Notes under the pieces: model-generated
What the model was told of the DNA's origin: nothing
The model's input: the letters and a program-made list of their open reading frames with translations, nothing else
The model's database searches: none
Made by a program: the position numbers and the translations under genes
Shown here: in pieces, positions 43,046 through 61,488 of the stretch
How the letters are laid out: each line of letters opens with the position of its first letter
Numbering within the stretch: position 1 is the first letter of the stretch
Source of the DNA: Physella acuta
Taxonomy: Eukaryota > Mollusca > Gastropoda > Physidae
Length of the DNA stretch: 64,000 bases
Reading direction: 5' to 3'
Assembly (NCBI RefSeq): GCF_028476545.1
Contig: NW_026732269.1
Location: 298,555 to 362,554, forward strand

Positions 43046-43122
43046 TAGACGAGAAAAAATGGCCCGTTGAGGAAGGGTACAACGGGCGCTAGGTTGATAG
43101 TGCTGTCTATTTTCTCGGTACT
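43046..43122 (-). repeat. Dispersed short repeat, inverted copy of 35288-35366
   Basis: AAATGGCCCGTTGAGGAAGG, GGTTGATAGTGCTGTCTATT and TTTCTCG are the reverse complement of the 35.3-kb copy. Confidence 0.75.
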
Positions 43123-43182
43123 TTAATTTATACAAAATATAGTCATAGGCATATCCCTAAACCATGCGACAAAAGTCGCATT

Positions 43183-43425
43183 CAGAGTTTCTTTCAGGCA
43201 ACTCTACTTGGGAGGAGGGGGCTTCGCCCACCCTCCCTCTCCCCCCCCCCCCCCCCCCCCCCCCCACACACACACTCCTAAACATGTCTACCGTCCCATT
43301 CAACAAAATATAATTATATACTTTTTCCAGTGTCCGCCCCCTCCCAGAAAATTCTACCCTCGCCCCCGAAAATTTCAAGTACCCCCACCCCTCTCCGGGG
43401 AGGAAAAAGTCTGAAAGAAACACTG
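43183..43425. mobile_element. hAT-type MITE with poly-C core
   Basis: TIRs CAGAGTTTCTTTCAGGC / GTCTGAAAGAAACACTG, flanked by a perfect 8-bp duplication GTCGCATT (43175-43182 and 43426-43433). Interior C run of about 24 and CGCCCCC-rich lines. Confidence 0.9.
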
Positions 43426-43461
43426 GTCGCATTTGTAGATCATACAAACTAAAGGAAGAAT

Positions 43462-43800
43462 CAGGGTGGGGCTTCGCCCCTACCGGAAGAGATGCTTGAA
43501 AAAAAACTGCACGCTAAACGCTTTTTAGATAAGAAAAAGTTCCCCCCTCCGGGGAGGAAAAAGTCTAAAAGAAACACTGGTGTCGCGCTTAGCCACTACG
43601 CGAAGAATTGCATTAAAGAAATTGCAAGAAAACCACTATTTAGATTAGACACATTAATTAGGCGGTAATTTTATTATAGAGTATCTATGAAGAAATTTCT
43701 TTTCAGTTGGGGAGGGGGGGGGGGGCTCAGACGTTCTTACGCGGGGGTGGGGCTTCGCCCCTACCCGAAGAACTGTATGAAAGAAACTCTTCACGCAAAC
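43462..43800. mobile_element. Two related MITE-like fragments with GGGGCTTCGCCCC hairpin
   Basis: GGTGGGGCTTCGCCCCTACC occurs at about 43465 and 43746, each followed by GAAGA...GAAAGAAAC words and GATTAGACA or AGATAAGA. Related to the neighbouring hAT MITE family but termini are unclear. Confidence 0.5.
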
Positions 43801-44735
43801 CACTTAGATTAGACAAAATTGCCTTTTTATTCACTGTTTACTCGAGAATCAATGACGTCATATTACTGTGTGCACTCTCCGGCTTGATATTATTTTCTAC
43901 TATACGACGTCATACTTCGTTTTCGTTTCACTGTGCAAGATTTTAATTTGCTTGTGTTTTCTCTATAGCGTTCTTGTCAGATAGACAGACAGCGAAACTA
44001 TTAGTATAGATACATATTAAATATCCAATAACATTTTAATCTGTAAATGTCAGGCTAGACATAAACAAAAATATGTTAAAATTATGTTGATGTGACGTAG
44101 CTACAAGAAACACCATTTAAACACACTGTATGATTCCTTTAAAGGATTATCTTATTGACTACATTCATCACGTTGCAACTAGTAAGCTGTATTGTTAATT
44201 CTAACACTGGTCTAACTAGCACAAAGCTAGTACTTTCTTTCATATAGAAACAGGCAGCTATTATTTTTTTGTAATTTAGCAAATTTCTATTTAAAAAATA
44301 TAACAAACCAGTGTGTCACTAGGTGAACTATAACTTTAGTTTTAGGTATCAACCTCACAACTCTACCCTCCATAGTCATACACACATTGTGTCAGTCGAC
44401 GCTTACATATGTTTAAAAGCTCTAAAGAATGTTTTTCTAACCAGATAAACAATGTCTTAATATGGCAGACAATTAAATTTTCCATTTGGTGTCATCCCCG
44501 TTGGATGGTGTCTCCTGGTGTGTGTAATACACACCCGCCCCCGCATTGTGAGGCAACTGCCTCAGACTTCAGTGACAGATACTTCAAATGATTAACAGAT
44601 GATTTACCAACTTGCCATTAAAACTAATTTCAATCGGTAGTTCAGGGAATATCCTTATAAGCGAATAAAAGAAAAATTAGTTAATTAGTTGTGACAATGA
44701 CATATTACCATGGATTTCGGCGCATGCTAGATTTT
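43801..44735. other. Non-coding spacer
   Basis: No supported gene. A MITE fragment (TTTGGTGTCATCCCCGTTGG) lies at 44483-44550. Confidence 0.45.
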
Positions 44736-44929
44736 TTTTCTTTTCTCTTTTTTTTTCTTTTCTTTTTTTTTTTTTTTTTTTGCAAGGGGGGTCAAATAAC
44801 TGTACAAAGAATTCTTATTCAAAAGCAACGGAAAACGTATGTAAGACATAATTACTTATCAACTTTGAAATGCCTCAATTGATAACAATTTTGGAAATGC
44901 TTTAACATTTTTTATAATTTTTAATAAAA

Positions 44930-44964
44930 TGTGTGTGTGTGTGGGGGGGGGGGGGGGGGGGAGG
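44930..44964. repeat. (GT)n and G-run
   Basis: TGTGTGTGTGTG followed by about 20 G. Confidence 0.9.
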
Positions 44965-44987
44965 GGCGTATCGAGAACCACCTTGAC

Positions 44988-45288
44988 GTTCAACCCTGGC
45001 GTCTATCAGCATCCTTCTCAATGGCTTTACCTTTGTACCGTGCACTAAACTGCATCGTTGGCACGCAGACATTCTGACCTGATCGCAAATCACTGTATAA
45101 CTCTGTAATAACGGAATCTTTTACAACATCAAAAATCTGTTTATGAAACAGCGTGAAACAAAACTCGATATCACCGTGTCTGTAATTATTGGAGTTTTTA
45201 AAAATGGTCCACAATGTCGAATTCTTAACATTGTAGTCAATTAATGCATAGAGAGTTCGATAATCAATCACATTTACTTTCTGAGCTA
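44988..45288 (-). CDS. Unrecognised candidate coding exon
   Basis: Minus strand, acceptor-like AATAAAAACAG before VAQKVNVIDYRTLYALIDYN, then ITELYSDLRSGQNVCVPTMQ and ending KDADRRQG with a stop. Codon composition looks more protein-like than neighbouring frames. A second possible exon lies upstream at about 45530-45625 (SPAFTVSSNEFKDVKKVLNK). I do not recognise a family; it may be a host exon, a gene relic or a transposon piece. Confidence 0.3.
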
Positions 45289-45355
45289 CCTGTTTTTATT
45301 ACATTACACCTAATGCCCCATAAATTTCGTTGCCCTTAATAATGATATAGTAGTA

Positions 45356-45477
<122 letters not shown>

Positions 45478-45964
45478 CAAATGAACGACGAGATACTTCG
45501 AAATTATTAAACAAAAACAAAATCTTTCCTTTATAGCTAGTACAGATCCATCCACTTTATTAAGAACTTTTTTTACATCTTTAAATTCATTTGAAGAGAC
45601 TGTAAATGCTGGTGACAAAATATATTTGGCTAGCTAACAATGGTAACAGCGCTGGTTTGTTTGTTTAAAATATGAGTGAAATCGGGAAACTTTCTTGAAT
45701 AAAAAGTTAGGAAATCTGCTAATTATGAAATTAGGCACTCTTTATGATGGTTAAATTAGGCAATCCGCTTAAAGTTGAAGGTAAACAACCAGCTTTTTGG
45801 GTAACTAGGCAATTGTCTTAAGGGTGAAAATAGGCAGACATGGTAGCATAGAAATTAGGCAATCGTCTTATAAGTGAAACAGAGCAACTCTACAGTGAAT
45901 GAAATGAAGTTATAATAGAAATTATTGTTTTGGTCTCACATCTGGCGAACCACCAGAAAACACT

Positions 45965-46115
45965 TTAGGTAATGGCGCGGTCGGGCGGGAGAGCTAATGA
46001 TTGACAACTCCAAAGTCAAGAGCTCGGACCCCGGGTAGATGATAGCTGGGGTCAGCAACCCATTTAGGATAGTAAAATACAAAATCAAACTGCTGCCTTG
46101 TAAGTTGTTCATTAG
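45965..46115 (+). mobile_element. tRNA-derived SINE family 2, 5' part
   Basis: GCGGTCGGGCGGGAGAGCTA (A-box region), GAGCTCGGACCCCGGGTAGA (B-box region), GGGGTCAGCAACCCATT and CTGCTGCCTTGTAAGTTGTT match copies at 50632, 58846 and 60445. Confidence 0.7.
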
Positions 46116-46640
<525 letters not shown>

Positions 46641-46769
46641 AAAAAAACATAATGACCATTGAGTAGCCGGGTTTTTAACGGAATCATTTAAGTCTCTTAA
46701 TCAGTGTGTGCATTTAATACGGTGCTGTGTTGACTAATAATGTATATAATTTGATTTTAATTTTTCTAA

Positions 46770-46965
46770 TAGGTATTGGTATCCTATGTTATTTTAAATG
46801 TGTCAGATATTTAGCTATTTAGTTATTTCTTTGCTTTGTCATTAATATCGTTCAACGTCTAGTAAAGCACATTGCGTTTTGACCAATAACTATTTTATAA
46901 AATATTTTCCTCAAAAAAGTATAACATTGTAATATATAGGCCTATAATTCATGTGTAACGGTTAT
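46770..46965 (-). repeat. Inverted copy of the 5336-5465 dispersed repeat
   Basis: Minus strand GTTATTGGTCAAAACGCAAT, GTGCTTTACTAGACGTTGAA and GACAAAGCAAAGAAATAACT correspond to 5345-5440. Confidence 0.7.
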
Positions 46966-47408
46966 CGACGGCTAGTTTTTATGGAAGAAAATCAAGAAAG
47001 AAAAGCAGCCTAAGACCTGAGTCAATATCTTAGAAGATATTCCCTTCTTATTACATATATGAACGAAGACGAAAACATATTTGCCGAAGGCCAAGAGACA
47101 ATGGAACTATCTTTACCATTTGTTTTTTTCCGTATTAAGGCGAACTATGTACTCAGTAACTTTACTTGATTCTCAGACTATTGCCCTGTGGCTATATACA
47201 AATAAAAACTTCTGCGATCTCACAGATATGCAAATAATTGCTTATTATAAATGCATTTTCATTCAATATTTTGATACATTTGGATTGAGAGTTCAATATT
47301 TGTTGATCATTCCCTAGCCAACATTAGCCAGTCATTCAGTGAGGCATGCGTCTGCACGTGCATTCAACCGTCAAGTGGAGGCCTGGCGAGTTAAAGCGAA
47401 ACGCACCG

Positions 47409-47827
47409 TGCAACCGATGTAAACTCGGGTTTAACTCTGGTTTAACACTGGTTTAACTCTGGTTTAACTCTGGCTTGACTCTGGTTTAACTCTGGTTTAA
47501 CTCTGGTTAACTCTACTTAACTCTAGTTTAACTCTGGTTTAACTGTGGTTTAACTCTGGTTTAACTCTGGTTCAACTCTGGTTAACTCTGGTTTAATACT
47601 AGTTTCACTCTGGTTTAACTCTGGTTTAACTCTGGTTTAACTCTGGTTTAACTCTGGTTTAACTCTGGTTTAACACTGGTTTAATACTAGTTTAACTCTG
47701 GTTTAACTCTGGTTTAACTCTGGTTTAACTCTGGTCTAACTCTGGTTTAGTTCAGCTTTAACTCTGCTTTAACTCATGTTTAACTCTGGTTTAACTCTGG
47801 TTTAACTCTGGTTTAACTCTGGTTTAA
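47409..47827. repeat. 11-bp minisatellite (TTTAACTCTGG)n
   Basis: About 37 copies of GGTTTAACTCT with scattered variants (GGTTTAACACT, AGTTTAACTCT, CAGCTTTAACTCTGC). Confidence 0.95.
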
Positions 47828-47869
47828 AACTCACCCAAAGCTCAGAGTGCACGACGCATCCCGAGTTTG

Positions 47870-48140
47870 CTTGGAGTAAGTAGCCCAGAGTCTGGGAGTC
47901 AGTAACTCAGCGTATGGGAGTAAGTAGCCCAGAGTCTGGGAGTAAGTAGCCCAGAGTCTGGGAGTCAGTAGCCCAGAGTCTGGGAGTAAGTAGCCCAGAG
48001 TCTTGGAGTCAGTAGCCCAGAGTCTGGGAGTAAGTAGCCCAGAGTCTGGGAGTCAGTAGCCCAGAGTCTGGGAGTCAGTAACCCAGAGTATTGGGGTCAG
48101 TAAATCAGCGTTTGAGAGTCAGTAACTCAGCGTATGGGAA
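47870..48140. repeat. 22-bp minisatellite (AGTCTGGGAGTAAGTAGCCC)n
   Basis: About 12 copies alternating GAGTAAGTAGCCCAG and GAGTCAGTAGCCCAG, each with AGTCTGG. Begins 40 bp after the 11-bp array. Confidence 0.95.
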
Positions 48141-48924
48141 ATCAACATTTACAATTGATAGCTCAACTTACTTAAGTATTTGGCTGATATTCACCACAGC
48201 ATGTTACACGTCCATTCTTTTGTTTAATTTATTTCATCTCAAAATCAAAGTCAATGTGCTTAAGTACAAAAATAGTGGGCTTAACAATGGCAATTTGTAT
48301 TGTTCTCCTTCATCTAATATGGCAGCCAATTTTATAGCCTGGGGTGAGAATAATGTGTGTCAAAATGTTGCTTTAAGGATTACGGAGGCTTGGAAATCCC
48401 TATAGAGAACCTCAATTACTGCGCATTAAAATTTCATATTAATGCATAGAAAACCTCGTTTCTGTAGCGAAATCCATATTTAAAGACAGTTACTGTATTA
48501 ACAGCCTAGGAAAAAAAAGTCTTTTAAATGATTCTCAAACTGGATTAAGAGGCAACCTTGTCAGACGTCAGAATGATATAGATAAAGAAAACACAATAAT
48601 ACGCTTAATCTCATCGTGAAATGTTATATGAGTTTAAACAATGTGTCCAAAGGTCAGTTTTATTTGCAATGGTATGGTTTCAAAAAATGGCTAGATTTCT
48701 TTATGTCATTTGTCTAATTATAAAGTGTATTTAATATATTGTCATGACCTGTGCATAATCCAATCAACACGAATGCTATATGTAACAGGTGTATTGGGTA
48801 TGTATATCAGGAGAACCGCCACACTTGAGATGAGCTAGGCTTGCTGGGAACTCTCAAGCTAATTCTATTGATATAGGCAATCAGGGGAGAATGTTCCTGG
48901 CATATGACAACCGTTTGTTGTGAC
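48141..48924. other. Spacer upstream of PAN gene E
   Basis: No supported gene. A 104-codon frame starting inside the minisatellite (48091-48405) has no recognised domain. Confidence 0.45.
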
Positions 48925-48936
48925 AATATAAAAGAC
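48925..48936 (+). promoter_or_regulatory. Candidate TATA box
   Basis: CAATATAAAAGACTG, in a non-repetitive stretch about 910 bp upstream of the PAN E start codon. It may be a core promoter with a spliced or long 5' UTR, or part of an unrecognised LTR. Confidence 0.25.
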
Positions 48937-49840
48937 TGTGTAGGCTGGACGTGTCAAACTTAATGTTGTAAACGTTCCGTCGGAAGTACACTATATGTGT
49001 GTATCAACTATATTAGTGCATGCGTGAGTACGATGGTTTTCCTTGCTTTCAGTAAGATACTACTCAAGATTTTACTTTCTCGTATATAGAGGATAAAGGG
49101 AGTGTTGCAAATGTGCTGAACAATTTACCAGACGTTTTGAAAGATTTCGTCCTGTTAACCTCTCCATACTTTGTGGATATGTTTCGTTTGCGAACAATGA
49201 CATCTTGTTCATAACATTTCAATTAATAATCTATCTCAGACACACACATATACTTTTAGCAAATATCTACATTATCTCATAACCTGGGTTAAGAGTACGA
49301 TAAAGGTTAAGATTTACATTAGTGTGTCGGGTACTACAATAATTTAAACCCTAGTAAATAGTTGATTCCTAGAGGCGTCATTTTGGTTTTATTTTATTTT
49401 ACAGGTGACGTCATCTGAATGCACTTTCATCACACCAGTCAAGCCAATTGGAAAATACATCACCAGGTATCTGTAAGGCAATACGGCGTCACAGTTGAGT
49501 GAGAAAAAAAAGTTGTATTTCCGGTACGACCATAGTGCCAGAAAAGCTTTCGATCATTTGGGTAAACAGCCAATCAATAATATCCTCTAAAAGGTAGAGA
49601 TTTGGGGATCAATTGTTGGTTGATCTTAGCTATTGACAGAATTTTTTTTTAAATTAAGTCAGGTATATTTCAAAGAGCCCATTGTGAATCTTAAGTTGGT
49701 TGTGAAATTGGTATTCACCAAACTGTTCAGTTCTGACGTTTGTATATTACATGAACATCTGATGTAGCTTCAAGCATTCAGCACGAGGGAAACAGCCAGA
49801 TTAAAGTCGTTCATAGTGTTGGTTTTTTTTGTATTGCACG

Positions 49841-55255
<5,415 letters not shown>

Positions 55256-55361
55256 AACATTTATTCTCGATGGTGTTTAGTTAGTTAGTTTGTTGTTGTT
55301 TTTTTATAAATTGTTGTACTACTAAATAAGACATTCGGGGGAAAAAATTATAATTGGAAAA
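55256..55361. other. 3' flank of PAN gene E
   Basis: No clear AATAAA within the first 100 bp after the stop; contains TTAGTTAGTTTGTTGTTG. Confidence 0.4.
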
Positions 55362-55545
55362 TGGGTCGGCGGTAGCGTGCTAGACTGCTAACACGAAAGT
55401 CTGGAGTTCAAGACAGTAGAAAGTCCTTGATGGGTTTCTAACTCACGTAAGGGAAAATAATGGCGGATGGGCATAGCGCTATCCCTTCATATGTCGAGGT
55501 CACTGAAACAGATTAATTCTACTTCACCTAACCCACGGTAAGCAC
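55362..55545 (+). mobile_element. SINE family 1, near full length
   Basis: GGGTCGGCGGTAGCGTGCTA (A-box region), GTCTGGAGTTCAAGAC (B-box region), TGGGTTTCTAACTCACGTAA, GGATGGGCATAGCGCTATCC, CTTCATATGTCGAGGTCACT and TTCTACTTCACC. Confidence 0.8.
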
Positions 55546-57194
55546 GAACGTGAAAAGATGATTTTCTTTTTTAAGTTACTATCAATATATATAATTATCT
55601 TCTGGGAGACGCTAGAAAACAAGCTGTAAGCCCGCTCCCTATCACCCCACCCCTACATGGTCTGGTGAGCTTTGGTTCACGCTAAATGTTTACAGTTGTA
55701 GAACCGGGTTTAGTGACGGCTATTAGGGGCAGATAATTTAGTTTGAAACGATTTTAAACTTAGAGGAGGTAACTAAGAGGAGGCTGCTTTCACGGGGGGG
55801 GGGGGGGGGGGGGGGGGGGTAGGGTAGGGGGAAAGGAGGGTGGGGGTAGTATCGTCCTTAACGACCTACTGATAGTGTTTTAAAGCAGATATTTTCAGTG
55901 GCAGCATTGGTGCTGTCGAATTCACAAATTACGAATTACTGAAAAGTAGAAAATAAAACAACTAAATAGCGGTGTATGATATGCCGCGGGTCGGCTCGTT
56001 TTGAATAATGAATGTGTGTTTCAAACTGCACTAAACTGAACAGATTTCAAAGCGGAGATAAAAATGTGTAGTGTATAAAACAGTTTTTGTTTAACAAAAT
56101 CCCATGTGAGCCAGGTATCCTTCATAGATTGGTGGACTAAGCAATACATCCGTCAGACATTCGGGATATTAAGTATGTTCTACCATCCGACCAAGCCGTT
56201 CCACGCTTTGGGTTATAAATGAATTAATTAAAGTCTATGAAAAAGGGCGGTGTATATTTCATAATGTTTAAAATGTAATTTTAAAAAATAGAGTTATAAA
56301 TCAAAACAAACTTTGGAACTAAAGTTTCAAACAGCCATGCTTTACAGAAATAATCACTTTAAAAACTCTAAAATGTGTTATCTTTAACATTTATAACCTG
56401 ATTTGTAAATAATATTTTTAAGAAAGAAAACTAGTAAAATGTGTATAGTGAAAAATAAAAATGAAATGTAATCGTGTGGCAAATCTTTATTTCAAAATTA
56501 AATGTTATTATAACCTCAAGAATCGCTGATTCTATTGAAAACAACGTTGAAGACAAAAGATTTAGCCATGTAAATGCCAGTCTTTGTGTAGTAACCGTAT
56601 ACAAACAAAGGTGACATCATAAACTGGAATTTTTCTAATAAACCAACTATAAAAACTTTAATATACCTCAGTTTCACAGTGCATCGCAAAATAGGAAACA
56701 ATATAAAAAATATTTTTATTGCTGGTATAGGGGAGATAAGAAGAAGAAATTATTATAAGTCTAGTAAAGAATGGATTATCTCCTTTGGTGTCAACATCGC
56801 TATTGTGCGCTAGATTGATACAAATGTTAGACTCGACTATTTATTGCCCGTCAAACTACAGCAATAACTTTATGAATACAGGAATAAAGAATGTTACAAT
56901 GAAGAATATTGATTTAGCAGTGAAATATATAAAATATGTCGACTGTTTTTTTTTTACAAGTTCTTCGGAACATAGAACCGCAAGGTAAAATTATTTGTGG
57001 ACAAATATTTCAAAACAAGTAACCCTATTAAAAACAAAACTAAAGTACGATTTGATTGCTGTAGCGATTAAACACATACACGGGGCACGGGTCAATAGTG
57101 TGAGTCCATGATTGGTGTCACCATTTGTACTACATGAATGGTGACTGTCTAATGGTAACGATATGGGTGCGTATGTGTGAAATAGTGTGGTAAT
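55546..57194. other. Non-coding spacer with poly-G run
   Basis: No supported gene. A run of about 24 G lies at 55795-55819. Confidence 0.5.
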
Positions 57195-57450
57195 CAGTGG
57201 CGTAGCGAGGTCGGGTGTTCCCCGGTGCGGCACTTAATGGTGTCATCCCCCAGGGGCGTAGCGACCCTTCCCGGGGACAAATTTTCAAATTTTCGGTTTG
57301 CACCCCCCCTTCAAACTTTCGATTTGCACCCACCCCCGCAAGTTTTTCTCTATATATTTTGCTATTTTTTGCCTTGGTGTCACCCCCCTAAATGGTGTCA
57401 CCCGGTGCGGTCCGCACCTGCGCCCCCCCCCCCCCCTAGCTACGCCTCTG
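57195..57450. mobile_element. hAT-type MITE with a second MITE inside
   Basis: CAGTGGCGTAGCGAGG at left and CTAGCTACGCCTCTG at right, flanked by a perfect 8-bp duplication GTGGTAAT (57187-57194 and 57451-57458). From about 57251 a GGGGCGTAGCGACCCTTCCC block of the 12068-type MITE begins, suggesting nesting or recombination between families. Confidence 0.88.
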
Positions 57451-57467
57451 GTGGTAATACCGAGGAG

Positions 57468-57577
<110 letters not shown>

Positions 57578-57989
57578 TAATGTGGTATTACAGAGTAATG
57601 TGTCTGAGTGTGGCAGTATATAATTTATATGATCTATAATTTCAGGCGTATGACGGTTGTGTTTACAATGTGCATTCAATATACAGTCTTACGCCTCGTA
57701 AAGAAAGAGAGATAACCCGTGTAATATTTTTCTTCTAAGGTTCTCATCTATCGTCTAACAACATTAGGGAACCGTGGTTCTCTTTAATTGGGAAAATGTG
57801 ATAGTGTTAAAATTAGGAAAACAATCAGGAAACTTTAAAGCTGTATTAATTAGGAATTTTTAAAACTATAAAATGCGAAACTTTAATTAGGAAATTCTAA
57901 AACTGTATAAATTTGGCAGCTAATGTTGTATAAACATAGACTAAAGAATAAATAAGTTCAATTATAAACTTCCTCGTATTGTTTGAAAA

Positions 57990-58509
57990 AAACCAGGAGT
58001 GATCTCCCCTGAACTTTCTCGAATATTTTTATATAAAATAACAGGGGATGGGAACTCGGGCTATAAACATGATTTTTAATCCATTTTAAATACTTATAGT
58101 TTTTAAAATAGAATACAATCTCATAGACAAAAGAATTGCACACCAAGTGAACGCTAAATAAAAAAGTGCATTATAGTGCGCAATATTATTAGTACTTTAA
58201 AAATTTACATTAGTTTTTTGAGAAATCGGAAGTAGCTTAAATTACTACTTCCGTTTAACGGAAATGACTCAAAATTTAACAGAAGGTAGAAAATTAGATC
58301 TTTTACATACAAGTGAAATTTCGTTTATCTATCTGAAATAGTACTAAAGTTATAGGCTTTTGAAAATTTCAAAGTAGGAAAAGTACCACTTCCGGTTATC
58401 GGAAATCGCTCAAAAGTTGATACAGATCTACGATTTTGATAAAATACTTATATATGAAATTTCATCAACCTAGCTGTAACGGTACTCAAGTTATCGTGTT
58501 TACACACAC

Positions 58510-58540
<31 letters not shown>

Positions 58541-58680
58541 CACAGACAAACGGACAAGATTGCAAAATTATGTTTTTCCGTATCAGTGAGATGTAAAACG
58601 TCGAGATTTGTAAAAATCTCGATTTTTTTTTGCACGATTACAATACTTTCTCTATACTTCGTATATACGAGAAAGTAAAA
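57990..58680 (+). mobile_element. Family D element, full length
   Basis: AAACCAGGAGTGATCTCCCC start, internal ACAGACAGACAG microsatellite, end CTTCGTATATACGAGAAAGT. 691 bp, no coding capacity. Confidence 0.8.
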
Positions 58681-58845
58681 ATTATATAAACACATCAATG
58701 AAACATTAATTAATTAAATAAGTTTTAACCATATTGTCCAGGTCATTTCGTAGGAGCATGTTCTGGAAACTTCTAGGGAACTGTGCGTACACTGGGGTGA
58801 CGAGATCTTTTAAAAAAAACACAATGATTATTTTTGTGTGGGGAC

Positions 58846-59160
58846 GTCGTGGTCTGACGGTAGAGCAGGTAACTGCTAACTCCAAAAGTCCAGAGTTCCG
58901 ACCCCCGGGCAGATGAGGCTCATGGGCTGGCCACAGCAACCCATCTAAAAGAGAAAAAAAAATCAAACAACTGCTGGCTTGCAGACTGTTCTTGGGTAGA
59001 AAATTACTATAAAAGCAAATCCATAAGAAAAGCAATTTGAGTCGACTGGCAATATGGCGCATAATAAATTGACTAACACCGAATAGGCCTACTTAGTTGG
59101 GTTCGAGGAAATCTTCTTCAATATTAAAATCAAGAAGAAGAAGAGAAAGAAGAAAGAAAG
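58846..59160 (+). mobile_element. SINE family 2, full length
   Basis: GGACGTCGTGGTCTGACGGT (A-box region), CAGAGTTCCGACCCCCGGGC (B-box region), CATGGGCTGGCCACAGCAAC, AAACAACTGCTGGCTTGCAG, GCAAATCCATAAGAAAAGCA, and a (AAGAAG)n tail. This is the best reference copy in the window. Confidence 0.82.
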
Positions 59161-59254
59161 AATATTTAGTATATACCTAGCTGATATCAGGTGGTTATAG
59201 AATAAATCAAACACGAAAACGTTTCTACGCCCAGTTAAAGTAAAAAAAAAAGGT

Positions 59255-59345
59255 TAAGTTTCCTTTCAAACCTGACGGGCTATGGAACAAGTGAAGAAGA
59301 GTTTACCTGTTTATGTGAGCTCGGCATGTGAAGAGATTGTGTTTC
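59255..59345 (-). mobile_element. SINE family 1 fragment, minus strand
   Basis: GACGGGCTATGGAACAAGTG, TTTATGTGAGCTCGGCATGT and GAAGAGATTGTG match the SINE 1 3' part. Confidence 0.65.
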
Positions 59346-59834
59346 TAGGTCTAGCTCCACCAAAACTAACGGTGACTTCAGTTTTCATTCGGTTACGTGT
59401 TTCAGATCGATTATTTCTAATCGCACCAGTTTAGCTGTAGCCTACTAGTGGAGGTATCCTCGACGTGTTAAATGACACCTATTAACCCTTTCAGCCCGGA
59501 TGTTGTTGTTTTTTTCTGTTTCGTCTAAAAAAATTATTTTCCTAAAATTTCTTCCAATTTTACGCAACAATTTTCTTTTCCGCTGATACAAATACTGCAG
59601 GTATAAGAATATGATGTGCGTCCATTAAAAGAAAATGGATTACTTGATTTAATTTTACAAAGTTTGTTATATGCTAGTTGTTTTTTTTTTTTTTAAATAT
59701 TGAAAAATAAAAATATCGTGCACTAGCATTGGACTTAAGAGTTGATGCATTAATTAATAAATATTTTACAGAAGTCTAAGCAGGTTTGAGATCGAATAAA
59801 AACTGATTGATTTGTCAAACATCCTGAACATAAT

Positions 59835-59932
<98 letters not shown>

Positions 59933-60444
59933 GTATGTGTGTGGGGGGGCAGGGTAAAATATGTGCGTTCGTATATATTGTTAAGAAAGAATGTATTTAC
60001 TTTAAATGCAGCTAAACGTAATCAAGCTTGATACAGTTCCCACTTTCACAAAAGCCCGTCGCCTAGCAACCTCCCAATGATTTTCTTTAATTCCCACTAA
60101 ATTAGTAAAGCCCACTGCCCAGTCCTGTCCTGGAGTTAAATACTTAGCGAACGCGCGCTCTAGATGAGGGGCTGAATTTTTAAAGCCATTTCATTGAGAA
60201 ACTCTTGGACTAAGTGTATGCTCGGCCCTCGATGAATGCGCTGACGTAGATGTGTAAATGAACATGATGTTGTTAATTAGCTACTATTTTATGGTTGTAT
60301 TGGATGGAGAAAAGACACATTGATGCTGTAGTTTCAATAGATTGAATGATGGTTTCATTAACTCTAATGAAAGTGACGTAGCTCGGTCGTAGTGAGCGAA
60401 TAGACCGATGTACACAATAATATATTTTGCAATACAATTACGGG
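59346..60444. other. Spacer with (AT)n at 59839-59930
   Basis: About 90 bp of TA repeat; no gene recognised. Confidence 0.6.
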
Positions 60445-60690
60445 GGTCGGCGTAGTCGGGTCGGTATGTTCATGGACAGCAACTCATCAAGGAGAGACAA
60501 CTCCAAAATCAAACAAGTTGTGGTTATTTCTAGGTTGGACAAAGGCTACGTAAGCAAATCTTAAAAGAAAAGCATGCTGAAATCGGAGTCAACGGCCTAT
60601 ACTGCACATAACCACTTGACAAGAAATACTTAATTATGATGGAGGGAATCCCTTCCAACACAAGAATTAAGAACAAAGAAGAAAAAAAGA
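60445..60690 (+). mobile_element. SINE family 2 copy
   Basis: GGTCGGCGTAGTCGGGTCGG, CATGGACAGCAACTCATCAA, GGTTGGACAAAGGCTACGTA, AATCGGAGTCAACGGCC and a tail GAATTAAGAACAAAGAAGAA. Confidence 0.75.
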
Positions 60691-61035
60691 TGTACACATA
60701 TTGACAGAACAAAATGAATAGAATAGTGATAGTTTAGAGTGGTGTCCTTGTAAGTATGTGTTTCTCACAATGTAATTAGGGTTAAGACCCTAGGCTCCAC
60801 GGAAGACTACCAAACACGCAGCTGGAGACCGAAGAAAGCGAAAAATAAAAGTTGATTTCTGAACTTCACAAGATGTTAAGCTGATTTCATCTAGTAAGTC
60901 ATATCCGTAAACTATTGTGGACATTCTACGAATTAATTTTTAAAAAGATTGGTGGTAACAATTATAATAACTTCGCCAACAACACCAAAGTCGATCCCAA
61001 GCCCGGGTATAAGGAGGGTTAAGAGTGATGCTAGC
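60691..61035. other. Non-coding spacer
   Basis: No gene recognised. Confidence 0.4.
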
Positions 61036-61264
61036 CAGAGTTTCTTCCAGGCATCTCTTCGGGGGGGGCGAAAAAATTTTACCGCCCCCCCCCCCCCCCC
61101 CCCCCGAACGAAATGAAATGTATATAATTTATATAGAAAATATATACTTTTAACAGTGTCCGCCCCCCCTCGAAGAAAGTTTACAGCCCCCCCCCCCCCC
61201 CCCCCCCGAAGATTTCTAGTGCCCCCCCCCCCCCCCCGGAGAAAAAAGTCTGGAAGAAACACTG
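61036..61264. mobile_element. hAT-type MITE with poly-C core
   Basis: TIRs CAGAGTTTCTTCCAGGC / GTCTGGAAGAAACACTG, flanked by a perfect 8-bp duplication ATGCTAGC (61028-61035 and 61265-61272). Three C runs of 15-22. Confidence 0.92.
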
Positions 61265-61364
61265 ATGCTAGCAAGGTTGTCTCGTTAAATAATAAACAAC
61301 AAAATTTGCAAATACTTGACTGAAAGGGGAAGCAATGAGCGCTGGCTTACGTGGGTCGTCTAGA

Positions 61365-61445
61365 GAGTTACCCAAAAACCGAGTCCGGTGGAGAGTTGTG
61401 GATCAAGCCCTTTGTTTTTCAGAGGAATAAGTCATAAGGCATTTT
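61365..61445 (+). mobile_element. LINE 3'-end fragment
   Basis: CCCAAAAACCGAGTCCGGTG and AGCCCTTTGTTTTTCAGAGG match the end of the 28393-28850 LINE. Confidence 0.55.
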
Positions 61446-61488
61446 AATAATCTGCATGCAGTTGACCTTGGGATATCTAATTATTTAA

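Noticed and set aside
48091-48405. 104-codon frame starting in the 22-bp minisatellite
   Set aside because: Begins inside a tandem repeat and shows no domain or splice context.
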